DNA of 64,000 nt from an uncultured SAR86 cluster bacterium. GTDB taxonomy: Bacteria > Pseudomonadota > Gammaproteobacteria > Magnimaribacterales > AG-339-G14. The notes beneath the pieces were generated by a model. That model saw only the letters and a list, made by a program, of their open reading frames with translations, did not search any database and was not told the DNA's origin. Below are positions 1 through 8,501 of the stretch, piece by piece. The stretch is taken from contig CACPMT010000005.1 in assembly GCA_902635045.1 (NCBI GenBank), positions 26,550 through 90,549 on the forward strand, written 5' to 3'. A program made the translations under genes and the position numbers. Each line of letters begins with the position of its first letter. The first letter of the stretch is position 1.

Positions 1-132
1 AGATATTGTTGGCTTAGTTTCTTCATTTAAAGATACAGCTTTTTCAACTACAGACTTTTCTATAATTTTATTCTCAACAGGCTCTTCTTTTTTTATTTCT
101 TCGTTCTTATCAAAATCATCCCAAGATAACAT
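1..132 (-). CDS. nrdB: Ribonucleotide reductase class Ia beta subunit, N-terminal fragment
   Basis: Only the first 44 codons lie in the window and the gene runs off the left edge. The protein opens MLSWDDFDKN, the usual start of gammaproteobacterial NrdB, and then becomes acidic and lysine-rich, as in the variable N-terminal tail. A GGAGG site lies a few bases before the ATG. It follows nrdA by 17 bases on the same strand, so the two are almost certainly one transcript. NrdB carries the diiron-tyrosyl radical cofactor that drives reduction of ribonucleotides to deoxyribonucleotides. The cofactor residues are outside the window, so the call rests on the N-terminus and position. Confidence 0.85.
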   Translation of the reverse strand, partial: MLSWDDFDKNEEIKKEEPVENKIIEKSVVEKAVSLNEETKPTIS

Positions 133-149
133 AATTGTCCTCCTTTATT

Positions 150-2951
150 TTATTGGCATGCATCGCAGTCAGGATCCAGAATAGAACAAGCTGACGGAGC
201 TTGCGCTGCTGATTTGACTGCGTTTAATTCTAAATTTGTAATTGTTGATTTTTCAGAAGTTGTAGCACTTCTTGATCTTAAGTAATAGGTAGTTTTTAAC
301 CCTTTCAGCCAAGCCATTCTGTACATGACATCTAGCTTTTTACCATTCGGATCGGAAATATATAAATTTAGTGACTGACTCTGATCAATCCATTTTTGTC
401 TTCTACTTGCTGATTCGATAAGCCATTTCGGTTCAACTTCAAAAGAGGTCGCAAAAAGTTTTTTTATATCTTCAGGCACTCTATTTATTCCTTCTAAACT
501 GCCGTTAAGGTTTTTTAGATCATAAACCATAACTTCATCCCACATATCTATTTCTTTTAATGCATCTACCAAGTGCATATTTATTACAGTAAATTCGCCT
601 GATAAATTAGATTTTACAAACAGATTTGAATAAGTTGGCTCTATAGATTGGGTGAGACCTGTTATATTTGCGATAGTTGCAGTTGGGGCAATAGCCATAA
701 CATTTGAGTTTCTCATCCCCTGAGTCTTAACTTTTCTCTTGAGAGCGTCCCAGTCCATCTTCATAGACTTATCTACTTCAATATATCCTTCTCCTCTTTG
801 TTGTTCGACTATGCTAACTGAGTCCAAAGGCATTATTCCTTGACTCCATAATGAACCCTCGTAAGAAGAATAAGTTCCTCTTTCTTTCGCTAGATCAGAA
901 GAAGATTTTATTGCGTAGTAACTAATCATTTCCATGGAATTATCTGCAAATTCAACTGCTTCTTCAGAAGCATAGGGAGTTTTTCTTATATAGAGAGCAT
1001 CTTGGAAGCCCATTAAACCTAAACCAATTGGTCTGTGTTTAGCATTAGAATTTTTCGCTTGAGGAACCGCATAATAGTTAATATCAATCACGTTATCTAA
1101 CATTCTTATGGCGGTCGCTACTGTTTTTTCAATCTTACCTTCGTCTAGATCACCTTTTTCATTGAGGTGATTGGGTAAGTTTATGGATCCTAAATTGCAT
1201 ACAGCTATTTCATCTTCAGATGTATTAAGTGTAATTTCAGTGCACAGATTTGAAGAATGGATAACTCCCGCGTGTTGTTGAGGAGATCTTAAATTACAAG
1301 AATCTTTAAATGTGATCCATGGGTGGCCAGTTTCAAAAAGCATTGAAATAATTTTTCTCCAAAGCTCTTCCGCCTCTACCTCTTTAAAAACTTTGATTTT
1401 TCCTTCTTGAGCATTCTTTTCGTATTCTTCATATCTTTTTTTGAAGGCAGAACCTGTTAACTCATGTAGATCAGGTGTTTCGTTTGGCGTAAAAAGAGTC
1501 CATTTTTTTCCTTCAAAAACTCTCTCCATAAATAAGTCAGGTACCCAATTGGCAGTATTCATATCGTGGGTTCTTCTTCGATCATCTCCAGTATTTTTTC
1601 TCAATTCCACGAACTCTTCTATATCAAGATGCCAAGTTTCCAGGTACGAACAAACGGCTCCTTTTCTCTTACCTCCTTGATTAACGGCAACTGCAGTATC
1701 GTTGACAACTTTTAAAAAAGGAACCACTCCTTGCGACTTTCCATTAGTTCCTTTTATGTGAGCGCCCATACCTCTTACAGGAGTCCAATCATTACCGAGA
1801 CCACCTGCCCATTTAGAAAGCATTGCATTGTCTTGGAGGGCACCGTAGATTCCATAGAGATCATCCGGAACAGTTGTTAAATAACAAGATGATAATTGCG
1901 AGTGAGGCGTTCCAGCATTGAAAAGTGTTGGAGTTGAGCTCATGTAATCAAAAGACGATAAAAGATTGTAAAATTCCACTGCTCTTTCTTCTCTATTTTC
2001 TTCTGCAATAGCAAGACCCATAGCAACTCTCATGAAAAAAACCTGAGGCAACTCAAATCTTATTTCGTTGCTGTGAATGAAATATCTGTCATAAAGCGTT
2101 TGAAGGCCTAAATATGAAAATAAAAGATCTCTTTCTGGTTTTATTTGATTGCCAAGAAAATCTAAATCCATCTTTTGCAACTCTGGATTTAAAAGCTCTA
2201 AAGATACTGCTTTATCCACAAAAGCTTTTAGAGAGGTACCATATAAACCTTTCATTTCAGCAAAAGTAGCATTGTCTTTTACTTTTAAAAAACCTAAGGC
2301 TTCAGTTCTAAGGCTATCGAGCAAGATTCTTGCAGTCGCGAAAGTATAATTTGGTTCAATTTCAACTAAGGATCTTGAAGAAAGAATTAAAGCTTCTTTA
2401 ATCTCTTCTTCCGGCGCTCCTTCATAAAGATTTTTTCTTGCTTCTCCCAATATTTTAGAAGGATCTGTGCCTTTTAAGCCTTCGCAAGCTTCTTTTGCAA
2501 TAAGTTCAGTTCTTTCTGAAGGCTCTATTTTATTTTCGGCGTGAAGCGGAGAATCTTCTTCTCTAACCCTCGTTCTTTCTGCTCTATAAAGAACATAAGC
2601 GCGAGCTACTTTCAACTCTTCAGTACGCATTAAAGCAAGCTCTACTTGATCCTGAATTTCTTCTATGTGAATAGTTCCACCGGAAGGCATTCGATTTGAA
2701 AAAGTTTCGAAGACGCTTTTTGATAATTCTTTTACTTTCTGTTGAACGCTAGAAGAGGCAGCAGCTGCACTAGTATGTACTGCCAGAAAAGCTTTTGTAA
2801 TTGCAACATCAATCTTTGAAGAATCAAAGTTTACAACTGATCCGTTTCTTTTAATTACACGTAATTTCCCAGGTTCTATAACTTCTTTTTTTTGTGGCTG
2901 AGTACCTAAATTTTCCATTGTTTTAGGCTGATTGCCTTCAGTTAAGTCCAT
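150..2951 (-). CDS. nrdA: Ribonucleoside-diphosphate reductase class Ia, alpha subunit
   Basis: Catalytic subunit of about 933 residues that reduces ribonucleoside diphosphates for DNA synthesis. An ATP-cone allosteric domain begins near residue 30 (LRVIKRNGS). The barrel contains SSCYL (one redox cysteine), GNDWTPVRG, and the active-site NLCTEI motif with the Asn, Cys and Glu of the radical mechanism. The C-terminus ends DCDACQ, the cysteine pair that re-reduces the active site. The frame stays open 34 codons further upstream, but that stretch crosses the NrdR-like boxes and is hydrophobic and atypical. The ATG at 2951 (MDLTEGN) is therefore preferred, although its ribosome site is weak. It is transcribed ahead of nrdB and divergently from glpK. 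Confidence 0.95.
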   Translation of the reverse strand: MDLTEGNQPKTMENLGTQPQKKEVIEPGKLRVIKRNGSVVNFDSSKIDVAITKAFLAVHTSAAAASSSVQQKVKELSKSVFETFSNRMPSGGTIHIEEIQDQVELALMRTEELKVARAYVLYRAERTRVREEDSPLHAENKIEPSERTELIAKEACEGLKGTDPSKILGEARKNLYEGAPEEEIKEALILSSRSLVEIEPNYTFATARILLDSLRTEALGFLKVKDNATFAEMKGLYGTSLKAFVDKAVSLELLNPELQKMDLDFLGNQIKPERDLLFSYLGLQTLYDRYFIHSNEIRFELPQVFFMRVAMGLAIAEENREERAVEFYNLLSSFDYMSSTPTLFNAGTPHSQLSSCYLTTVPDDLYGIYGALQDNAMLSKWAGGLGNDWTPVRGMGAHIKGTNGKSQGVVPFLKVVNDTAVAVNQGGKRKGAVCSYLETWHLDIEEFVELRKNTGDDRRRTHDMNTANWVPDLFMERVFEGKKWTLFTPNETPDLHELTGSAFKKRYEEYEKNAQEGKIKVFKEVEAEELWRKIISMLFETGHPWITFKDSCNLRSPQQHAGVIHSSNLCTEITLNTSEDEIAVCNLGSINLPNHLNEKGDLDEGKIEKTVATAIRMLDNVIDINYYAVPQAKNSNAKHRPIGLGLMGFQDALYIRKTPYASEEAVEFADNSMEMISYYAIKSSSDLAKERGTYSSYEGSLWSQGIMPLDSVSIVEQQRGEGYIEVDKSMKMDWDALKRKVKTQGMRNSNVMAIAPTATIANITGLTQSIEPTYSNLFVKSNLSGEFTVINMHLVDALKEIDMWDEVMVYDLKNLNGSLEGINRVPEDIKKLFATSFEVEPKWLIESASRRQKWIDQSQSLNLYISDPNGKKLDVMYRMAWLKGLKTTYYLRSRSATTSEKSTITNLELNAVKSAAQAPSACSILDPDCDACQ

Positions 2952-2989
2952 AATTCTTAAATATTTATGCTTTTTTGTTTTTTTTGTAG

Positions 2990-3036
2990 ACCCTACATAT
3001 AGTGCCACAATTTCAGATATATACAAGATAAAGTGT
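2990..3036. promoter_or_regulatory. Pair of NrdR-like boxes upstream of nrdAB
   Basis: Two 16-base near-palindromes, at 2990-3005 and 3021-3036, resemble the NrdR consensus ACACTATATATAGTGT. By eye the first matches at 13 and the second at 12 positions. Their starts are 31 bases apart, three helical turns, which is the spacing known for paired NrdR boxes. They lie just upstream of the preferred nrdA start. NrdR is the ATP/dATP-sensing repressor of ribonucleotide reductase genes, so repression of nrdAB is the natural inference. No nrdR gene is in the window. Confidence 0.75.
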
Positions 3037-3113
3037 TTTAAACAAAAAATCAATAGAACATTTTATGAAAATTCAGTGGATTAAGTGTGAATAAGTAGAT
3101 ATAAATATGATCC

Positions 3114-4562
3114 ATGAAAGGTTTCTTCATAACAATTGATCAAGGCACAACTAGTACAAGAGCCATACTTTATGACGATAAAATAAAGAAAGTAGACTTT
3201 ACCCAAGTTGAAATAACGCAATATTACCCGGAAGAAGGTTGGGTAGAGCATGACTTAGAAGAAACTTGGCTTTCTGTTGTTTCTTGTGTCAGTAATTTAA
3301 TAAAAAACAATTCTTTGAAACCTGAAGAGGTCGTAAGTATCGGTATTACCAATCAAAGAGAAACTGTTGCCATTTGGGACAAAAAGACACTAAAGCCCCT
3401 ATCTAGAGCAATTGTTTGGCAAGACAGAAGAACGTCAAATTATTGCCAAAAAATGAAAGATGAAGGAATTGAGAAAGCAATCAAGGAAAAAACAGGTCTT
3501 TTGTTGGACCCTTATTTTTCTGCTTCAAAAATGAAATGGTTGAAAGATAATTTAGAACTTAATAAAAACTCAAACTACCTTCTTGGGACAATAGACACAT
3601 TTCTAATATCTAAATTAACAGAAGGTAAAAGTTTTTTTACTGATATTACTAATGCATCAAGAACATCTTTATTTAACATTCAGGAATGCAAATATGATGA
3701 AGATCTTCTAAAGATTTTCGATTTAGAGGATATCCAACTCCCTGAAGTGAAAGAAAATGCTGACTTTTTTGGTAAAACAGAACTTTTTGGAGGAAAAATA
3801 AAGATTTGTGGTGTTGCGGGAGATCAACAAGCAGCTTTAGTAGGCCAAACATGTTTTGATCCAGGGCTTGTAAAAAGTACATATGGAACCGGATGTTTTT
3901 TGATGTTGAATACAGGAAGGGACCTGGTTAAATCCAAAAATAAATTACTAACCACTATTGGGTATAAGCTGAACAATGAAATAACTTACGCATTGGAAGG
4001 TAGTATATTTATAGCTGGATCGTCAATACAGTTTTTAAGAGATAAGTTTAAATTTTTTGAGAAGGCAAAAGAGTCGGAAGAATTAGCATTTAAGGCCGAA
4101 AAAAATTCAAATGTTTTTTTAGTTCCCGCGTTTACAGGCCTTGGAGCCCCTCATTGGATACCAGATGCCAAAGGAGCAATATTTGGATTAACTTTAAATT
4201 CAGGTATTGAAGAATTAACGTTAGCAACACTTGAATCAATAGCATTTCAAACTAGAGAACTCTTGGATGCTATGGAGTCTGATGGTGGAAAAATATCTTC
4301 TATAAAAATAGATGGTGGAATGTCTAACAACTCTTTTTTCTCACAACTACTAGCCGACACATTAAAAACAGAAATTTATAGGCCTAAAGATATTGAAACT
4401 ACGGCATTAGGCGCGACATACCTCGCTGCGATTGGGTCAGGATTTGCAACAAAAGAAGATTTAAAGGATTTTTGGAAAATTGATAAAAAATTCTTTCCAA
4501 AAAATGATCTAGATCATAAGTTCAAAACCTGGCAGAAGTATTTAAAAAAACTAATCGATTAA
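3114..4562 (+). CDS. glpK: Glycerol kinase
   Basis: FGGY-family kinase of 482 residues that phosphorylates glycerol to sn-glycerol 3-phosphate. It has the phosphate-binding DQGTTSTR near residue 9, VWQDRRT near 101, GVAGDQQAALVGQ near 233 and the ATP-site DGGMSNN near 400, all typical of GlpK. No ribosome site precedes the ATG. A TATAAA hexamer ends 8 bases before it, so the message may be leaderless. No glpF or glpD lies beside it. Its product could feed PlsB, encoded at 22.9 kb. The 3' end overlaps convergent argF by 12 bases. Confidence 0.95.
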   Translation: MKGFFITIDQGTTSTRAILYDDKIKKVDFTQVEITQYYPEEGWVEHDLEETWLSVVSCVSNLIKNNSLKPEEVVSIGITNQRETVAIWDKKTLKPLSRAIVWQDRRTSNYCQKMKDEGIEKAIKEKTGLLLDPYFSASKMKWLKDNLELNKNSNYLLGTIDTFLISKLTEGKSFFTDITNASRTSLFNIQECKYDEDLLKIFDLEDIQLPEVKENADFFGKTELFGGKIKICGVAGDQQAALVGQTCFDPGLVKSTYGTGCFLMLNTGRDLVKSKNKLLTTIGYKLNNEITYALEGSIFIAGSSIQFLRDKFKFFEKAKESEELAFKAEKNSNVFLVPAFTGLGAPHWIPDAKGAIFGLTLNSGIEELTLATLESIAFQTRELLDAMESDGGKISSIKIDGGMSNNSFFSQLLADTLKTEIYRPKDIETTALGATYLAAIGSGFATKEDLKDFWKIDKKFFPKNDLDHKFKTWQKYLKKLID

Positions 4563-5447
4563 TAAATATTCAAGAATGGCTTTTTGTACGTGCATTCTGT
4601 TTTCAGCTTGAATCCATACTTTAGAAGATTGGTCTTCTAACATATCAACAGTTATTTCTTCTCCTCTGTGTGCAGGCAAACAGTGCAAAAAAATTGATTT
4701 TTCTTTAGCTTTTTTCATATCATCTGGACAGACGAAAAATTCTCTGAAGATTTTCTTTCTTTCTTTTAACTTCGTGCTTGAACTCATGGAAGTCCACACA
4801 TCAGTAGTCACAATATCTGCGTCTCTTAAAGCATCCTCTTTATTTGTGGTTAATGATACAAATTTCTTTGAAGATTCTAAAATATTTGCATTTGGTTCAT
4901 ATCCTTTTGGACAAAAGATAGATAATTCAAAATTTAATAATCTTGCTGCTTCGATGTAAGAATGACATACATTATTTCCATCACCTATCCAGCAGACCTT
5001 TTCTAAGCTATTGCCTTCAGAAATTTCTCTGAAGGTCATAAGATCTGCCATTATTTGGCAGGGATGAAACAAGTTACTTAGGCCATTTATTAGAGGAACA
5101 GAAGAGTTTTGGGAAAATATTTCCAATTTTTCATGATTATCTGTTCTCAAAACAATTACATCAAGCATCGAAGATAAAACCTTCGCCGTATCTGAGATGG
5201 GTTCGCCTCTTGAGAGCTGTAATTCATTGCCTGAAAGAAACAAAGAACTTCCTCCCATATCATTAATACCAACCTCAAATGAAACCCTTGTTCTAGTTGA
5301 GGGTTGTTCAAAAACAAGCCCTAAAGTTTTACCTTTTAAAGTTTTCTCAGACTCTCTAGAATTTTTAAGCTCAATTCCTCTATCAATTATTGAAACCAAT
5401 TCTTGATTTGAGATCTTTTGAAAATTTAAAAAATGTTTTGGTCCCAT
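4551..5447 (-). CDS. argF: Ornithine carbamoyltransferase
   Basis: A 298-residue enzyme joining carbamoyl phosphate and ornithine to citrulline in arginine synthesis. The carbamoyl-phosphate motif STRTR is near residue 50, LFHPCQIMAD near 127, and the ornithine-side HCLPAHRGEE near 255. The last separates it from aspartate carbamoyltransferase. It stands alone and converges on glpK with a 12-base overlap. There is no Shine-Dalgarno site; a TATAGT hexamer lies 9 bases upstream of the start. Arginine synthesis is a PII-controlled branch in some bacteria, which may matter given the glnK and YRG-protein locus at 30-32 kb, but that link is speculation. Confidence 0.94.
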   Translation of the reverse strand: MGPKHFLNFQKISNQELVSIIDRGIELKNSRESEKTLKGKTLGLVFEQPSTRTRVSFEVGINDMGGSSLFLSGNELQLSRGEPISDTAKVLSSMLDVIVLRTDNHEKLEIFSQNSSVPLINGLSNLFHPCQIMADLMTFREISEGNSLEKVCWIGDGNNVCHSYIEAARLLNFELSIFCPKGYEPNANILESSKKFVSLTTNKEDALRDADIVTTDVWTSMSSSTKLKERKKIFREFFVCPDDMKKAKEKSIFLHCLPAHRGEEITVDMLEDQSSKVWIQAENRMHVQKAILEYLLID

Positions 5448-5495
5448 GGAATTTAGACTATAGAATTGCGAATCTGTTAATTTTTTTCAGTTATT

Positions 5496-6677
5496 ATGAA
5501 TTTTAGAGTAAAAACACATAATGCCATAGCTGAATCTGGTCTCATTAAGCTAAGTGAAGGCAATTTTTCTGTTTCTGAAGAAGAAAAGGATCCAGATGCA
5601 ATCATCTTAAGGAGTTACAGGCTGCCTTTGAACGAGTTGAACGATTCTCTCAAAGCTATTGCCAGAGCAGGAGCCGGCTTCAACAATGTTCCGGTGAAAG
5701 AATGCTCTGAAAAGGGAATAGTTGTTTTTAACACGCCCGGTGCAAATGCAAATGCCGTTAAAGAAATCGTTCTTGCTGGCTTACTGATGTCTTCAAGGGG
5801 AATATATGCTGGAGCAAGTTTTATTAATGAAATAGATGGCGTTGAATCTAAAGATTTAAAGGCCTATATAGAATCAGGAAAAAAAGAATTCAAAGGAAGA
5901 GAGCTCAAGGGTGCGACATTAGGAGTTGTTGGCATGGGGGCTATAGGTGCGCAAGTAGCTGGTATGGGAGTTTTCCTTGATATGGAAGTTGTAGGATATG
6001 ATCCAGCCATCACTGTCGAAGCAGCATGGAAATTGCCGAATAACGTTACTAGGACTGATAATTTAAAAACTATATTTGCAAATTCTGACTATGTTACGTT
6101 GCATGTTCCAGCTATCGAGGCCACAAAAAACTTAGTTGATGATTCTGTGCTATCTGAATGCAAATCAGGCTTAAAACTCATTAATTTTGCTCGAGATGAG
6201 ATAGTTGATTCTTCAGCAGTTATAAAAGCTCTTGAATCAGAACAACTTGGTTCATACGTAACGGATTTTGCAGATCTTGAGCTTATTAAGAGAGCCAAAG
6301 AAGTTGGAGATGTAATTATTTTGCCTCATATAGGAGCTAGCACTAGACAAGCAGAAGAAAATTGTTCTGTTATGGCTGCAGATCAGATTAAAGACTTTCT
6401 CGAAAATGGAAATATTAAAAATTCTGTCAATTTTCCCGAATTGATCGAAGAAAGACAATCTGATTTTAGGCTGACTTTGTCAAATCGGAACGTTGCAGGA
6501 ATGATTGGTCAAATTACTACAATTTTAGCTGAAAATAATATTAACATTGTAGAATTGATTAATAAAAGCAGAGATGAAATTGCTTACAATGTAATAGATC
6601 TAGAAACAAAGCCTTCTGAAAAGGTAATTGCGGATTTGGAAGCCTTAGAAAACGTCATAAATGTAAGGGAGGTATAG
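5496..6677 (+). CDS. serA: D-3-phosphoglycerate dehydrogenase with ACT domain
   Basis: A 393-residue NAD-dependent 2-hydroxyacid dehydrogenase, the first committed step of serine synthesis. The Rossmann motif GMGAIGAQVA lies near residue 149, the substrate arginine in NFARDE near 230, and the catalytic histidine in LPHIGAST near 276. A C-terminal ACT domain (about 320-393, starting near GMIGQITTIL) is the usual site of serine feedback. The length fits the short SerA class lacking the extra intervening domain. The next gene starts 4 bases later, so they probably share a transcript. Confidence 0.9.
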   Translation: MNFRVKTHNAIAESGLIKLSEGNFSVSEEEKDPDAIILRSYRLPLNELNDSLKAIARAGAGFNNVPVKECSEKGIVVFNTPGANANAVKEIVLAGLLMSSRGIYAGASFINEIDGVESKDLKAYIESGKKEFKGRELKGATLGVVGMGAIGAQVAGMGVFLDMEVVGYDPAITVEAAWKLPNNVTRTDNLKTIFANSDYVTLHVPAIEATKNLVDDSVLSECKSGLKLINFARDEIVDSSAVIKALESEQLGSYVTDFADLELIKRAKEVGDVIILPHIGASTRQAEENCSVMAADQIKDFLENGNIKNSVNFPELIEERQSDFRLTLSNRNVAGMIGQITTILAENNINIVELINKSRDEIAYNVIDLETKPSEKVIADLEALENVINVREV

Positions 6678-6681
6678 ATTT

Positions 6682-7464
6682 GTGACTAAATCAGAGAAAA
6701 CAACAGCAATAGTAACCGGCTCTAGTAGGGGTGTGGGAGCTGCTACAGCAATTAAACTTGCTTCAAAAGGATGGAATGTAACAATTACTTGTTCTAGCTC
6801 TGAAAAGGAAGCTATTGAGGTTTCTGAAGAATGTAAAAATTTGGGCGGAGACACCTTAGTAATTAAATCGGACGTTTCTGAAGAGAAAAATTGTAAAGAT
6901 GTTGTTGATCAAACAATAAAAAAATGGGGGAGGCTCGATGCTTTAGTTAATAATGCAGGAACCACAAAATTTAACGCTCATGAAAACTTATCAGGTTTAA
7001 CTTCCAAAGACTTTTTAAGACTCTATAGCGTGAATACAGTTGGACCTTACATGATGCTCAAAGAAGCTCAATCATATCTTCTTGAAAGTTCCAATCCTAG
7101 TGTCGTTAACGTTGGGTCCATCGCTGGAGTTACAGGAATAGGCAGCTCTATTGCCTATGCTTCATCAAAAGGAGCTTTGTTAAATATGACAAAGTCTCTA
7201 GCCAGAGCTTTAGGACCAATTAGAGTAAATGCAATATGTCCTGGATTCATTCAAGGCGACTGGTTAAGGAATGGGCTTGGAGATGAAGTTTATGAAATGG
7301 TAAAAGAAGCTACAGAAAGATCTACACCTTTAAAATTAACAGTCACTGCTGATCAAGTAGCCGATTCAATCATATATTTTGTTGAGGATGCAGTTACAAC
7401 TACAGGCGAAACTCTTTTGTTGGATGGAGGGATGCATCTAGGCGGCCCAGTTCCTCTTAAATAA
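6682..7464 (+). CDS. Short-chain dehydrogenase/reductase (FabG-like)
   Basis: Classical SDR of 260 residues with cofactor motif TGSSRGVG near residue 12, the NNAG structural motif near 90, the catalytic YxxxK as YASSK near 155, and a C-terminal LLLDGG. It starts with GTG, supported by a strong GGGAGG site about nine bases upstream and overlapping the end of serA. Coupling to serA suggests co-expression, but the substrate cannot be read from sequence. FabG-type 3-oxoacyl reductase is possible, yet there is no fatty-acid gene context here. Confidence 0.85.
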   Translation: MTKSEKTTAIVTGSSRGVGAATAIKLASKGWNVTITCSSSEKEAIEVSEECKNLGGDTLVIKSDVSEEKNCKDVVDQTIKKWGRLDALVNNAGTTKFNAHENLSGLTSKDFLRLYSVNTVGPYMMLKEAQSYLLESSNPSVVNVGSIAGVTGIGSSIAYASSKGALLNMTKSLARALGPIRVNAICPGFIQGDWLRNGLGDEVYEMVKEATERSTPLKLTVTADQVADSIIYFVEDAVTTTGETLLLDGGMHLGGPVPLK

Positions 7465-7474
7465 ACGCCTTAAC

Positions 7475-7491
7475 TTATTGATTTTTTTATA
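7475..7491 (+). repeat. 17-base AT-rich direct repeat, copy 1
   Basis: TTATTGATTTTTTTATA occurs here just after the SDR gene and again exactly at 7684-7700. The copies sit 209 bases apart in the same gap and orientation. AT-rich direct repeats are typical of DNA-unwinding elements, but low-complexity DNA can also repeat by chance. Confidence 0.55.
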
Positions 7492-7683
7492 ATAAAAAAA
7501 ATGCAACAATTTTTTTTAATTTGTAAGATTAATTATCAATAAAAAAATTTTTTTTTATATATTTTTTTGAAATTTTTGAGCAAGTTACACACAAACTCTT
7601 CAATCTTCTTTTATTTTAAAAAATTTGAACTCTTTGAAGTATTAAATCATGCACTCTTATAATGCATTTATAAACTATTGATT

Positions 7684-7700
7684 TTATTGATTTTTTTATA
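7684..7700 (+). repeat. 17-base AT-rich direct repeat, copy 2
   Basis: Second exact copy of the element at 7475. It is flanked by further ATTGAT units, so the local pattern is a short array ending about 80 bases before the DnaA boxes. Confidence 0.55.
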
Positions 7701-7779
7701 TTGATCATTTTTTAACCAATTTAAGTTGAGACCGTTTCTTATAAGGGCTGCGGTTGAAAAGTTTTTTTTATCCAAAGAC

Positions 7780-7802
7780 TTATCCACAGATTCTGTGGAT
7801 AA
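7780..7802. promoter_or_regulatory. Inverted pair of perfect DnaA boxes
   Basis: TTATCCACA at 7780-7788 and its exact reverse complement TGTGGATAA at 7794-7802, separated by GATTC. Both match the high-affinity DnaA consensus without mismatch. A third, one-mismatch site lies at 7768-7776. The second box falls where a -35 element for ung would lie (possible -10 TACGAT at 7818-7823). DnaA could therefore regulate ung, or the site may be part of an origin. On the plus strand the hairpin is followed by A residues, so it is not a terminator. Confidence 0.7.
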
Positions 7803-7829
7803 AAAAAATCACTTTGTTACGATATAAAA

Positions 7830-8501
7830 ATGGATTTCAAATTGCCAAAAGAATGGGAAAATTTTTTATCAAATGAACTAAAAAAGGAGTATGTGCTATC
7901 GCTGAAAAAGAGACTCGAAAAAGAAAAAGCATTTTGTAAAAAAATTTTTCCTCCTGAAAAAGAAATCTTTAAAGCTTTTGAATTGACTTCTCCAAAAAAA
8001 ACTAAAGTAATTATTTTAGGACAAGATCCTTACCATAATCCTAATCAAGCAAATGGATTGTGCTTTTCTGTTAACAAAAACCAGCCTTTGCCTCCATCTT
8101 TAAGGAACATATATAAAGAAATTGAAGAAGACTTAGGAATAAAAAATGGCATAAATGGAGATTTATCTGATTGGGCAAAACAAGGAGTACTTTTGATAAA
8201 TTCCTCTCTCACCGTGGAGCAAGGAATTCCAGGTTCTCACTTAAATTTTGGATGGGAGGAGTTTACAGATCACATTATAAAATCCTTCAATAAGAAAAAA
8301 GATATCGTTTTTATGTTGTGGGGAAAATTTGCTGCTAATAAAAAAAAGTTTATTAACCAGGAAAGAAACTTTGTTCTTGAGGCTTCTCATCCTTCACCGC
8401 TTTCCTGCTATAAAGGTTTTTTTGGCTGTAAACACTTTAGTAAATGCAATTCTTTTTTAAAAAGTTCTGGAAGAAAAGAGATAAATTGGAAGATTATATA
8501 G
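7830..8501 (+). CDS. ung: Uracil-DNA glycosylase
   Basis: Family 1 uracil-DNA glycosylase of 223 residues, which removes uracil from DNA and starts base-excision repair. The water-activating motif GQDPYH is at residues 64-69 and the DNA-minor-groove loop HPSPLS is near residue 190. The length is typical. There is no Shine-Dalgarno site, and a possible -10 (TACGAT) ends 6 bases before the ATG. Upstream lie perfect DnaA boxes, which is unusual for ung. Its last 8 bases overlap convergent ygfZ. Confidence 0.95.
   Translation: MDFKLPKEWENFLSNELKKEYVLSLKKRLEKEKAFCKKIFPPEKEIFKAFELTSPKKTKVIILGQDPYHNPNQANGLCFSVNKNQPLPPSLRNIYKEIEEDLGIKNGINGDLSDWAKQGVLLINSSLTVEQGIPGSHLNFGWEEFTDHIIKSFNKKKDIVFMLWGKFAANKKKFINQERNFVLEASHPSPLSCYKGFFGCKHFSKCNSFLKSSGRKEINWKII

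Larger units (their letters stand above)
7465..7829. other. 365-bp AT-rich intergenic region with DnaA boxes
   Basis: The longest stretch without a gene in the window. It is almost entirely A/T runs from 7475 to about 7730, with a repeated 17-base element (7475, 7684) and three closely spaced ATTGAT units around 7678-7706. One has the form GATCATTTTTT, reminiscent of AT-rich 13-mers of unwinding elements. The right end carries two perfect inverted DnaA boxes and a one-mismatch box (TTATCCAAA at 7768-7776), immediately before ung. No convincing terminator or small gene is present. This could be a replication-origin-like element or a DnaA-controlled promoter. Confidence 0.6.

Noticed and set aside
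2952..3053. 34-codon N-terminal extension of nrdA
   Set aside because: It runs through both NrdR-like boxes, is hydrophobic and does not resemble NrdA; ATG 2951 is preferred.
7780..7802. Hairpin before ung as a transcription terminator
   Set aside because: The stem is followed by A residues on the plus strand and by no T-run on the minus strand; both arms are perfect DnaA boxes.
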